Source of the DNA: an uncultured Myxococcales bacterium
GTDB taxonomy: Bacteria > Myxococcota_A > Bradymonadia > UBA7976 > UBA1532
Assembly (NCBI GenBank): GCA_937896275.1
Contig: CALBMW010000564.1
Span: forward strand, 1 to 6,854
Length of the DNA: 6,854 bases
Direction: 5' to 3'
How positions within the stretch are numbered: position 1 is the stretch's first letter; every line of letters starts with the position of its first letter. Under the pieces are notes generated by a model that was not told the origin of the DNA, did not search any database, and saw only the letters and a program-made list of their open reading frames with translations. A program made the translations under genes and the position numbers. Below are positions 1 through 5,903 of this stretch, piece after piece.

Positions 1-1
1 G

Positions 2-610
2 GCGCACCGAGACGAGGCGCGCGCCCGACGGGCGGTGCGCGCGCTGCTGGCGGCCGATCCGACCTTCGAGCCGGGGGCCGTGCCGCCGCGCCTGCGCGCC
101 CTGATCGAGGAGGAGCGACCTCCGCCGCCGCCGCCGCCCGCTCCCCTGGCCGGCCTCGGCGTGTTGGGCCTCCCGCTCTTCGGTCAGGACGGAGATCGCT
201 GGTCCGACGGGCTGGGCGTGCGCGGCTCGGCCGGGGTGTTGCTGGCGGGCGCCTGGTTCGTCGAGGCCGAGCTCGCCTACAGCGATCACTTGGGGCAGGG
301 CCTGGCCGTGGAGGGGCTGACCCTGTGGATCGGGTCGCTGACGGGCGGCTGGCGCGGCGCGATCGGGCCCCTGAGGCTGGCCGGCGGGCTGGGCCTCGGC
401 GCGGCACGGGCCGCGGCGGACGGCGCCGTGCAAGACGAGACCTACTGGGGGGCGGTGCTCAGCGCGCCCATCGATCTGAGCTACCCGGTGTGGGGTCGAT
501 TCGGGCTGGGCGTGCGCGTCTCACCGGCCATTCTGGTGCGTCCGGTGGACGATCAGGCGGCGGCGTCGTATCTCTTGCCCCTCACCGCCGGCCTTCGCTA
601 CGGGGACTGA
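2..610 (+). CDS. Partial envelope protein: helical N-terminal part, Pro-rich linker, beta-barrel-like C-terminus
   Basis: The reading frame is open to the left edge, so the true start lies outside the window; 202 residues are visible. A GTG at 35 could start it, but the frame upstream of it (AHRDEARARRAVRALLA) has the same character and reads as the end of a TPR-like helical segment. Next come a phrase of the type seen in myxobacterial envelope proteins (AADPTFEPGAVPPRLRALIEEE), a run of seven prolines, and a Gly/aromatic-rich region with alternating hydrophobic stretches (FVEAELAYS, LSYPVWGRFGLGVRV). It ends in LLPLTAGLRYGD, which looks like the last strand of an outer-membrane barrel. Likely location is the outer membrane or periplasm, but no specific family is recognised. 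The stop lies 1 nt before the FHA regulator, so the two are probably co-transcribed. Coding status is fairly sure; function is weak. Confidence 0.7.
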   Translation, partial: AHRDEARARRAVRALLAADPTFEPGAVPPRLRALIEEERPPPPPPPAPLAGLGVLGLPLFGQDGDRWSDGLGVRGSAGVLLAGAWFVEAELAYSDHLGQGLAVEGLTLWIGSLTGGWRGAIGPLRLAGGLGLGAARAAADGAVQDETYWGAVLSAPIDLSYPVWGRFGLGVRVSPAILVRPVDDQAAASYLLPLTAGLRYGD

Positions 611-611
611 G

Positions 612-2504
612 ATGCTCACCTTGCTCGTCGAGGACACCGACGCCGGGCCCGCCCGGTTGGGCGGCGCCGTCATCACCTTGGGCCGGATCGCCGGCAACGA
701 CCTCGTGCTGGCGGACGCCCGCATCTCATCGCGCCACGGGCGCCTGGTGCGCCACGGCGGCGGCTACGCCTTCGAGGATCTGGGGTCGCGCAACGGCTCG
801 CTGGTGGAGCGCGCGGGAGGGCGCACCGTGTGCAAGCCGCACCAGCCGGTGCCGGTGGCCGCGGGCGACCGCTTGCTGCTGGGCGATCTGCAGGCGCCCG
901 TGGTGGTGCGGATCGTCGAGGCGCCGGCGTCGGGCGCCGGGTCATGGGCCGGCGGCACGGTGGTGGCGCGGCGCTCGGTGGCCGATCCCGACGCGGTCCT
1001 GGCCGACGAGGGCGCCGACGTGACCTCGCTGCGGGCGCTGTTCGCCCTGCTGCGCGATCTCAGCGGGCGGGTCGAGCCCGACGAGGTGCTGGGGCGCATC
1101 GCGGACGCGGTGCTCGCTCGATTCCCCCACGCGTGCGCGGTGAGCGTGCTGCAGCGGACGCCGGGTGGCACCTGGATCACCGAGAGCGCGCGGGCCCGGG
1201 GCGCCGGCGGGGCCGAGGACGTGCAGCCCAGCTCGACGCTGCTCGAGCGCGCGGTCGGGACCCGCGAGGTGGTGGCTTATGTGCCGGACTCGGGCGGCCC
1301 CGCGAGCGTGGCCGGGCTGGCCGGCACGGTGCTGGTGCCCCTGCTGGCCGGCGAGGAGTGCATCGGCGTGCTGCACGTCGACAGCAAGAAGCGCCCGTTC
1401 CTCGCCGCCGATCTGGGTTGGCTGAGCGTCGTCGGCACCCACGCCGCGGCCAGCCTGGCGGTGGCGCGGCGATTCCGCGCGTTGGCCCAGCGGGCCGACG
1501 AGCTGACCAGCGAGAACCGGGCGCTCGAGAAGGCGCGGCGACTGCCCCGCCCGATCCTGGGCGACAGCGCCGCCCTGACGCGCGCCCTCGACCAGCTCTC
1601 ACGCGTCGCAGGCACGACGGCGACGGTGTTGATCAGCGGTGAGACGGGCACAGGCAAGGAGCTCGCCGCCCGCTACGTGCACGCGCTCAGCAAGCGCAGC
1701 GATGGCGCGTTCTGCGCCATCAACTGCGCCGCGCTGCCCGAGAACCTGCTCAGCAGCGAGCTGTTCGGCCACCGCAAGGGTGCCTTCACCGGCGCGGTCA
1801 GCGATCGCAAGGGGCTCTTCGAGGCGGCCGGCGGCGGCACGGTGTTCCTCGACGAGATCGGCGAGGTGAGCGAGGCGGTGCAGCTGCGCCTGCTGCGCGT
1901 GCTGCAGGAGCGCGAGGTGCAGCCGGTGGGCGCGTCGGCGCCGATCAAGGTCGACGTGCGCATCATCGCGGCGACGAACCGCGACCTGCCGGCGATGGTG
2001 CAGAGCGGCGGATTTCGTGAGGATCTGTATTACCGGCTCGCCATCTTCCCGGTGCGGCTGCCTTCCCTGCGCGAGCGTCAGGGTGACGTCGACTTGTTGG
2101 CCGAGCGCTTCCGCGAGGCCTTCTGCGCCCGTCACGACAAGTGGATCGCGGGCTTCGCGCCCGACGCCTTGGCCGCGTTGCGCGCCTGCCCCTGGCCGGG
2201 CAACGTGCGCCAACTCGAGCACGAGGTGGAGCGCGCGGTGATCCTCGCCGACGAGGGCAGCCTGATCGGTTTGGGCGATCTCAGCGACCAGGTGGTCGAG
2301 CGCAGCGCCAGCAGCGCCGCCGGGCCCGCGGTGCTGCCGGAGGGCGATCTGCGCGCGGTGATGGCCGAGCTCGAGGAGCAGGTCATCCGCCGCGAGCTCG
2401 ACCGTCAGGGCGGCAACCGGACCCGCGCCGCCGAGGTGCTCGGCATCAGCCGGCAGGCGCTGCAGGTGAAGCTGGCGAAGTGGCGCGAGCGAGAGGACGG
2501 CTGA
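612..2504 (+). CDS. FHA-GAF-AAA+ sigma54-dependent transcription activator with Fis-type HTH
   Basis: This 630-aa enhancer-binding protein activates RNA polymerase carrying sigma54. The FHA domain (about residues 5-100) has GR at 24-25, SSRH at 39-42 and GSRNGS at 58-63, the phosphothreonine-binding signature. A GAF-like sensory domain spans about 142-290, followed by a short coiled linker. The AAA+ domain (about 315-545) is complete: Walker A GETGTGKE 343-350, the sigma54-contact loop GAFTGA 390-395, Walker B VFLDEIGE 411-418, sensor I AATNRD 453-458, arginine-finger segment REDLYYRL 469-476 and sensor II WPGNVRQLE 528-536. The C-terminal Fis-type helix-turn-helix (about 587-625) includes NRTRAAEVLGISRQAL. 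There is no receiver domain, so input is presumably Ser/Thr-kinase phosphorylation read by FHA plus a GAF ligand. That is known for the architecture and inferred here. ATG 612 follows the upstream stop by 1 nt. Its target promoters are unknown. Confidence 0.96.
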   Translation: MLTLLVEDTDAGPARLGGAVITLGRIAGNDLVLADARISSRHGRLVRHGGGYAFEDLGSRNGSLVERAGGRTVCKPHQPVPVAAGDRLLLGDLQAPVVVRIVEAPASGAGSWAGGTVVARRSVADPDAVLADEGADVTSLRALFALLRDLSGRVEPDEVLGRIADAVLARFPHACAVSVLQRTPGGTWITESARARGAGGAEDVQPSSTLLERAVGTREVVAYVPDSGGPASVAGLAGTVLVPLLAGEECIGVLHVDSKKRPFLAADLGWLSVVGTHAAASLAVARRFRALAQRADELTSENRALEKARRLPRPILGDSAALTRALDQLSRVAGTTATVLISGETGTGKELAARYVHALSKRSDGAFCAINCAALPENLLSSELFGHRKGAFTGAVSDRKGLFEAAGGGTVFLDEIGEVSEAVQLRLLRVLQEREVQPVGASAPIKVDVRIIAATNRDLPAMVQSGGFREDLYYRLAIFPVRLPSLRERQGDVDLLAERFREAFCARHDKWIAGFAPDALAALRACPWPGNVRQLEHEVERAVILADEGSLIGLGDLSDQVVERSASSAAGPAVLPEGDLRAVMAELEEQVIRRELDRQGGNRTRAAEVLGISRQALQVKLAKWREREDG

Positions 2505-2761
2505 TGGCGTGCGCCCCGCTGGGGCGCTATCTTGACCTCGTGGTCGAGGATCCCACCGAGCTGAAGACCCGCTTGGCGCTCGCCGAACGCGAGGCCAACG
2601 CGCGCGCCGCTGCAGCCGGTGAGCCTCTGCCCTTCCCCAACCCCTGGGACGCGTGGGATCCGACGAAGGTCGCGCGGGACGCGACGCCGGCGCAGATCCA
2701 CCAGAGCTACCTCGCCTTCAGGAAACGATGTCGACTCCCCCTGAAGCGTCACACGATCTGA
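2504..2761 (+). CDS. Unrecognised 85-aa protein between regulator and nucleotidyltransferase
   Basis: I do not recognise this family. ATG 2504 overlaps the regulator's stop by one base (TGATG) and has a Shine-Dalgarno-like AGAGG at 2492-2496 with a 7-nt spacer, so translational coupling is likely. The protein appears mainly helical at residues 8-38 (RYLDLVVEDPTELKTRLALA, then an Ala/Glu/Arg-rich stretch). A Pro/Trp-rich turn follows (PFPNPWDAWDP, 43-53), then a second helix from TPAQIHQSYLAF (61-72) and a basic tail. It has no signal peptide, membrane segment or obvious HTH. Its last 34 nt overlap the downstream nucleotidyltransferase, and the tail RLPLKRHTI may simply reflect that overlap. 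By position it could be the small partner (antitoxin-like) of the nucleotidyltransferase; this is inference. The frame is open and SD-preceded, and it fills an otherwise empty gap. Confidence 0.68.
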   Translation: MACAPLGRYLDLVVEDPTELKTRLALAEREANARAAAAGEPLPFPNPWDAWDPTKVARDATPAQIHQSYLAFRKRCRLPLKRHTI

Positions 2762-3477
2762 GCGACTTCGCTGAGCTGCTCGCCGCGGCGGACCGCGAGG
2801 GCTTCGAGTTCGTCGTCATCGGCGGCTGCGCCGTGGGCGCCTATGCGCGGCTGCTGGACGTGGTGTCGCTCTCCAGCGACCTGGACCTGTACGTCACTCG
2901 CCCCACCCTGGACCGGATGGTCAACTGGGCCCGGCGCCAGGGCGCCGAGGTGCTGGCCCTGCCCCGACCGCGAGCCCTCCAGGTGGCGCCTCTGCGATGG
3001 CGGGACGGCAAGCGCTTCGACCTGCTGACGGAGGCGCCCTGCCTGCCGTCGCCCGAGACCTTGCTGCGCGGCGCACGCGAGGTGACGCTGGCGTCGCACG
3101 GGCTCGAGGTGCCCATCATCGACCCCTACGACCTGCTGGCCAACACGCTGGCGGTCAGGCGCCCCAAGGACGAGCCGCACATCGACATCCTGTGCCGCTT
3201 CATCGAGGAGGAGGTGGTGGCAGCCTTCCGAGACGAGACGAGCGGGCGTCGCCAGATCGCGCCGGCCCGACGCTACCTCGACGCGCTGGGGCGCGAGACG
3301 CTCCCCGACACGCTGGCCGCGCGACTGGTGGAGGCGGCCGAGCACCCCGCGGCCTTCCGCTTCCTGGCGGGCCGGATCACGGATGCAGTGCTGGCGCCGC
3401 GGCTCACGCGGCGCGCGGTCGAACGGGGCGCGGGCCCGGACGTGATCGACATCGTCGTCGAGCGCTTCGTCGGGTGA
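2728..3477 (+). CDS. Nucleotidyltransferase-fold protein (AbiEii / DUF6036-like)
   Basis: This 249-aa soluble protein has hallmarks of the DNA polymerase beta-like (MNT/AbiEii-type) nucleotidyltransferase superfamily. VVIGGCAVGAYA (29-40) carries the glycine motif. SSDLDLYV (49-56) supplies the paired metal-binding acids D51 and D53, and KRFDLL (95-100) the third acid, D98. DPYDLLANTLAVRRPKDEPH (132-151) resembles the conserved substrate-binding helix of AbiEii-like proteins (Asp-Leu-x-x-Asn...Arg-x-Lys-Asp). The C-terminal third (from about 165) is helical and unassigned. All three acidic positions are present, so it may be active; family members transfer NMP to protein or RNA targets, and some act as toxins. 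ATG 2728 was chosen because AGGA (2720-2723) precedes it and the protein resembles the family from there; the frame extends upstream to 2653 without such support. It overlaps the 85-aa ORF by 34 nt. Substrate is unknown. Confidence 0.85.
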   Translation: MSTPPEASHDLSDFAELLAAADREGFEFVVIGGCAVGAYARLLDVVSLSSDLDLYVTRPTLDRMVNWARRQGAEVLALPRPRALQVAPLRWRDGKRFDLLTEAPCLPSPETLLRGAREVTLASHGLEVPIIDPYDLLANTLAVRRPKDEPHIDILCRFIEEEVVAAFRDETSGRRQIAPARRYLDALGRETLPDTLAARLVEAAEHPAAFRFLAGRITDAVLAPRLTRRAVERGAGPDVIDIVVERFVG

Positions 3478-3568
3478 CGGCTGCCGACGCCGGCCTCCGC
3501 GCCCATCCTTGACCCGTGCGGCGGCGGGCGCGCACTGTCGGGCCTTTCGACGGGTCCGGGAGAAGGCG
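3478..3568 (+). promoter_or_regulatory. Putative promoter region of the thioredoxin-fold/srkA pair
   Basis: This is the first sizeable gap on the plus strand. TTGACC at 3509-3514 is a good -35 hexamer. The matching -10 area about 17-18 nt downstream (around 3532-3538) is poor against TATAAT, as is common in very GC-rich genomes. GGGAG at 3558-3562 is the ribosome binding site, 6 nt before the ATG at 3569. No convincing terminator hairpin with a T-run is seen after the nucleotidyltransferase stop, so read-through is possible. Confidence 0.4.
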
Positions 3569-3925
3569 ATGAGCACGCCGCGATTCATCTGGAAGAAGAC
3601 CTGCGACACCTGTCGCCGCTACAAGGCGCAGCTCGACGCCTGGGGCGTCGCCTACGAGGGTCGCGAGATCAACGCCGAGCCGCTCGACGCCGTCGAGATC
3701 GACGCGCTGATGGGGGACCGGGCGGTGAAGCCGTTCCTCAACCCCCGCAACGCGATCTACCGCGAGAAGAACCTGAAGGACAGCACGCCCGACAAGGCGG
3801 CCGCGGTCGCCCTGATCGCGGCACACAACAACCTGCTCAAGCGCCCCGTGCTCATCGTGGGCGAGGAGATTCTGTTGGGCAACGATCTCGCGGCCGCCGC
3901 CCGCCTGCTGGGGCGCGCACCTTGA
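3569..3925 (+). CDS. ArsC/Spx/YffB-family thioredoxin-fold protein with CxxC
   Basis: At 118 aa this matches the usual length of the ArsC/Spx/YffB family, cytoplasmic proteins with a thioredoxin/glutaredoxin fold. The N-terminal strand is followed by KKTCDTCRRYKAQLDAWG (9-26), with C12 and C15 forming a CxxC as in Spx-type members. ArsC enzymes usually have a single catalytic Cys followed by a small residue and Arg. NPRNAIYREKNLKD (58-71) corresponds to the family's middle segment, and KRPVLIVGEE (91-100) contains the Arg-Pro motif at the active site. The C-terminal GND...LLG segment is closer to the Spx/YffB pattern than to the GRP of ArsC. It could be a thiol oxidoreductase, an arsenate reductase-like enzyme or a redox sensor; I favour a thiol-redox role. 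ATG 3569 has GGGAG 6 nt upstream, so a start at 3509 is unlikely. The stop overlaps the TTG of srkA by 4 nt. Confidence 0.88.
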   Translation: MSTPRFIWKKTCDTCRRYKAQLDAWGVAYEGREINAEPLDAVEIDALMGDRAVKPFLNPRNAIYREKNLKDSTPDKAAAVALIAAHNNLLKRPVLIVGEEILLGNDLAAAARLLGRAP

Positions 3926-4941
3926 CGCACCCCTCGCCCTTCGGGCTCCACCCGCTCGCCGGCCGCTTCAACGCCCTCGATCCGGCGCACGTTTCACAAG
4001 CGGTCGAGGTGGACGGGCGTCGCACCACCGGGCGCTTCGTGGTGCTCAACAGCTACGAGAACCGCGTCTACGCGCTCGAACTCGACGACGAGAGCGAGGT
4101 GGTCGGCAAGTTCTACCGGCCGGGCCGCTGGTCGCGCGACGCCATCCTCGACGAGCACGACTTCCTCATCGATCTCGAGGAGGCGGACGTGCCGGTCGTC
4201 GCCCCCCTCGAGCTGGACGACGACGGCGAGACGCTGGGCGAGCTGACGGGCGACGCGGCGGGCATCCTGTACGCGGTCTTCCCCAAGGTGGCGGGGCGCG
4301 CCCCCCAGGAGTTCGATGACGATCAGCTGCGCATCGTGGGCGCCGAGCTCGCGCGGTTGCACGACGTGGGAGAAGCCGGCGAGGCGCCCGACCGGCCCGA
4401 GATGACCCCCGAGGTCTACGGGATGGCGAACCTGGCCTTCCTGCTCGACAACGACGTGCTGCCGATCGAGGTGCGCGACGGCTATGCGCGCACCGTCGAG
4501 GCGCTCGTCGAGCGCATCGAGCCGCTCTTCCTCGACGTGCCCACCCACCGCATCCACGGGGACTGTCACCCGGGCAACCTGCTGTGGACCCGCGAGGGGC
4601 CGGTGTTCCTCGACTTCGACGACATGGTGATTGGCCCCGCCGTTCAGGACGTGTGGATGCTCGTGCCCAGCTACGACGCCGAAGGGGCACGGCAGCGGGC
4701 CGTGCTGCTCGAGGCTTACACCGAGATGCGCGACTTCTCGCCCCACTGGCTGCGCCTGGTCGAGCCGCTGCGCGCGCTGCGCTTCGTGCATTACGCCGCG
4801 TGGATCGCCCGACGCTGGGACGACCCCACCTTCAAGCGCACCTTCGGGCACTTCGGCACGCTGCGCTACTGGCAGCAGGAGATGCTCGACCTGCGGGAGC
4901 AGATCGCCCGGATCGACGCCGAGGCCGACGCGCACCGCTAG
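3922..4941 (+). CDS. srkA: Stress-response Ser/Thr kinase, SrkA/YihE (RdoA) family
   Basis: At 339 aa this is close to E. coli SrkA (about 328 aa), a cytoplasmic protein kinase of the aminoglycoside/choline-kinase fold linked to protection from oxidative and envelope stress. Family landmarks run along its length. RFVVLNSYENRVYALEL (38-54) is the nucleotide-binding loop, VGKFYRPGRWS (61-71) holds the ATP-contacting K63, and IPVVAPL-like DVPVVAPL is at 89-96. IHGDCHPGNLLW (211-222) contains catalytic D214 and N219. FLDFDDMVIGPAVQDVWML (229-247) carries the metal-binding Asp, and RYWQQEM (315-321) is the conserved C-terminal segment. All catalytic residues appear intact. The start is TTG 3922, sharing TTGA with the upstream stop; a weak GGGG (3910-3913) is the only SD, so expression probably depends on translational coupling to the CxxC protein. 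Its physiological substrate is not known from the sequence. Confidence 0.93.
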   Translation: MTHPSPFGLHPLAGRFNALDPAHVSQAVEVDGRRTTGRFVVLNSYENRVYALELDDESEVVGKFYRPGRWSRDAILDEHDFLIDLEEADVPVVAPLELDDDGETLGELTGDAAGILYAVFPKVAGRAPQEFDDDQLRIVGAELARLHDVGEAGEAPDRPEMTPEVYGMANLAFLLDNDVLPIEVRDGYARTVEALVERIEPLFLDVPTHRIHGDCHPGNLLWTREGPVFLDFDDMVIGPAVQDVWMLVPSYDAEGARQRAVLLEAYTEMRDFSPHWLRLVEPLRALRFVHYAAWIARRWDDPTFKRTFGHFGTLRYWQQEMLDLREQIARIDAEADAHR

Positions 4942-4955
4942 CGCCCGGCGCCCCG

Positions 4956-4974
4956 GAGCCTCCCCACGAGGCTC
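4956..4974. terminator. Hairpin between convergent genes, possible bidirectional terminator
   Basis: GAGCCTC (4956-4962) and GAGGCTC (4968-4974) form a perfect 7-bp stem with a 5-nt loop. It lies between the srkA stop and the stop of the minus-strand gene, which it overlaps. It is preceded by a second GC-rich segment containing GGCGCC. No T-run follows on either strand, so it is not a canonical intrinsic terminator; its placement is the main support. Confidence 0.45.
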
Positions 4975-5599
4975 AGTCGTAGGTGATGCCCTGCCGCACG
5001 CGGAAGTGGGCGCACTCCACGGCGTGGTCGCTCGCGACCTGGTGGGCCACGCGCTTGATGAGCCCCGGGCCCGCCTTGCTCCGGCCGCCCTTGGCCCTGC
5101 TCGCCAGGAGGTTGGCCAGCGCGTCCTCGGCGGTGTGCTTGGGCTGCTTGCAGATCTCTTCGGCCCAGCCGCTCATGTCGGCCCGCAGGATGTCCTCGGG
5201 TCGGGTGGGGCCGCCCGCGCCGCTGAGCTTCTCGAGGTGCCTGCTCAGCGCGGCGGCGCTGCCGATGCGCGGGACGCCCTCGACCTTGAAGTCGGAGACG
5301 CAGTTCGAGGTGAGGCCGGGCTGCCGCTTGAAGCGGCGCGCGAGCTCGTCGGCCAGGCTGCCACGCAGCTCGAACCAGACCTCGTCGACCGCGTAGGCGC
5401 CCGCGTCGTCGATGCGCATGACGTCCTTGGCCGACGGCTTGCCGTTGCGGTCGCGGTCCCAGACCGACCCGCGAATCGTGACCTTGCCGCTCTTGGTCGA
5501 GAGCGTGAGGCTGAGGCCATCCCAGCGAATCTGCCCCACCTCGGGCGGGCAATTGCCTGGGTTGAGCAGGGCGACGAGAAGCAGGCTGAGACCGGTCAT
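4973..5599 (-). CDS. Probably exported orphan protein with one EF-hand-like calcium loop
   Basis: I do not recognise this 208-aa protein. The N-terminus MTGLSLLLVALLNPGN reads as a short hydrophobic segment without a basic n-region, a weak signal peptide. The rest is mixed and soluble. WDRDRNGKPSAKD (47-59) matches the 12-residue EF-hand loop, with D48, D50, N52, S56 and D59 at coordinating positions 1, 3, 5, 9 and 12. It is followed by RIDDAG and a strand-like VDEVWFELRG. Four cysteines (C17, C100, C150, C196) would allow two disulfides outside the cytoplasm. The middle and C-terminus are helical and rich in Lys, Arg and Ala. ATG 5599 was chosen because AGGAG (complement of 5606-5610) sits 6 nt upstream; the frame is open further upstream, but it would run through the tandem repeat with no better start. 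It is convergent with srkA and divergent from the DUF4132 gene. Confidence 0.78.
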   Translation of the reverse strand: MTGLSLLLVALLNPGNCPPEVGQIRWDGLSLTLSTKSGKVTIRGSVWDRDRNGKPSAKDVMRIDDAGAYAVDEVWFELRGSLADELARRFKRQPGLTSNCVSDFKVEGVPRIGSAAALSRHLEKLSGAGGPTRPEDILRADMSGWAEEICKQPKHTAEDALANLLASRAKGGRSKAGPGLIKRVAHQVASDHAVECAHFRVRQGITYD

Positions 5600-5628
5600 G
5601 GGCGACTCCTCGGGACGACGGCTCGCGC

Positions 5629-5634
5629 AGTCTA
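5629..5634 (-). promoter_or_regulatory. Putative -10 element of the minus-strand orphan gene
   Basis: Read on the minus strand this is TAGACT, four of six matches to TATAAT. It would give a start of transcription near 5622 and a leader of about 23 nt. At 17-18 nt upstream there is no TTGACA-like hexamer; that position falls inside the 14-bp tandem repeat array, so an activator or alternative sigma factor may be involved. Confidence 0.35.
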
Positions 5635-5643
5635 CCGCGCCCG

Positions 5644-5698
5644 GTCGACTTCGCGCTGTCGACTTCGCGCTGTCGACTTCGCGCTGTCGACTTCGCGC
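5644..5698. repeat. 14-bp tandem repeat, four copies
   Basis: The unit GTCGACTTCGCGCT starts at 5644, 5658, 5672 and 5686. The first three copies are identical and complete, and the fourth matches for 13 of 14 bases. Each unit contains the palindrome GTCGAC. The array lies in the divergent intergenic region, 10 nt upstream of the putative -10 of the minus-strand orphan gene, and would cover its -35 region. It may be a multi-copy protein binding site or a slippage-prone minisatellite. Confidence 0.95.
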
Positions 5699-5831
5699 GG
5701 CTCGGGTGCCGCCTGCGACGACCCTCGTGCCATGCGGGTCGGGAGGCCGCGCGCGCAGGCCCGTCGAGGCGCGGCCGCCGCGCTGAGGCCAGGGTGCCCC
5801 AGCGGGGTTTGGCGTGGAGGCCACGGGGCCG
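5699..5831. other. Central part of the divergent intergenic region, no gene seen
   Basis: The divergent gap 5600-5903 is 304 nt. Between the 14-bp array and the TTGACC at 5832 I see only GC-rich sequence, with short accidental palindromes (for example CCCC-AGC-GGGG). No reading frame here carries a recognisable protein, and no RNA gene is evident. Confidence 0.5.
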
Positions 5832-5860
5832 TTGACCCGCGCCCCGCGATCGCGCACACA
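5832..5860 (+). promoter_or_regulatory. Putative promoter of the DUF4132 gene
   Basis: TTGACC at 5832-5837 is a good -35 hexamer, the same TTGACCCG string as upstream of the thioredoxin-fold gene at 3509. The -10 region about 17 nt on (CACACA, 5855-5860) is a weak match. A start near 5867 would place the 16-bp duplication in the 5' leader. Confidence 0.35.
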
Positions 5861-5890
5861 GAGGATCACCTGCCCAGAGGATCACCTGCC
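5859..5890 (+). repeat. Perfect 16-bp tandem duplication before a ribosome binding site
   Basis: CAGAGGATCACCTGCC occurs at 5859-5874 and again, immediately adjacent, at 5875-5890. The second copy abuts GGGGGAG, the Shine-Dalgarno region of the DUF4132 gene. Each copy also contains AGAGGA, an SD-like hexamer. It may be an operator duplication or a recent slippage event. Confidence 0.93.
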
Positions 5891-5903
5891 GGGGGAGCGC
5901 GCG

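Noticed and set aside
949..970. GGCACGG followed by TGGCG, a sigma54 promoter-like string
   Set aside because: It lies inside the FHA-regulator coding region, and similar GGCACGG strings recur by codon bias around 1323 and 1837.
2749..3609. A 286-codon minus-strand frame opposite the nucleotidyltransferase
   Set aside because: It is His/Gln/Arg-rich shadow sequence, while the plus strand has clear catalytic motifs.
3994..4935. A 313-codon minus-strand frame opposite srkA
   Set aside because: It is a shadow of the kinase gene; the plus-strand frame has all kinase motifs.
5644..5698. CRISPR array or replication iterons
   Set aside because: Units are 14 bp, directly abutting with no spacers, so it is not CRISPR. 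There is no rep gene, AT-rich region or DnaA-box cluster nearby to suggest an origin.
5717..5732. Sigma54-like -24 box TGGCACG on the minus strand upstream of the orphan gene
   Set aside because: The -24 half is perfect, but after the 4-nt spacer the -12 half reads TCGTC instead of TTGCA, lacking the essential GC. It is also about 118 nt from the start codon.
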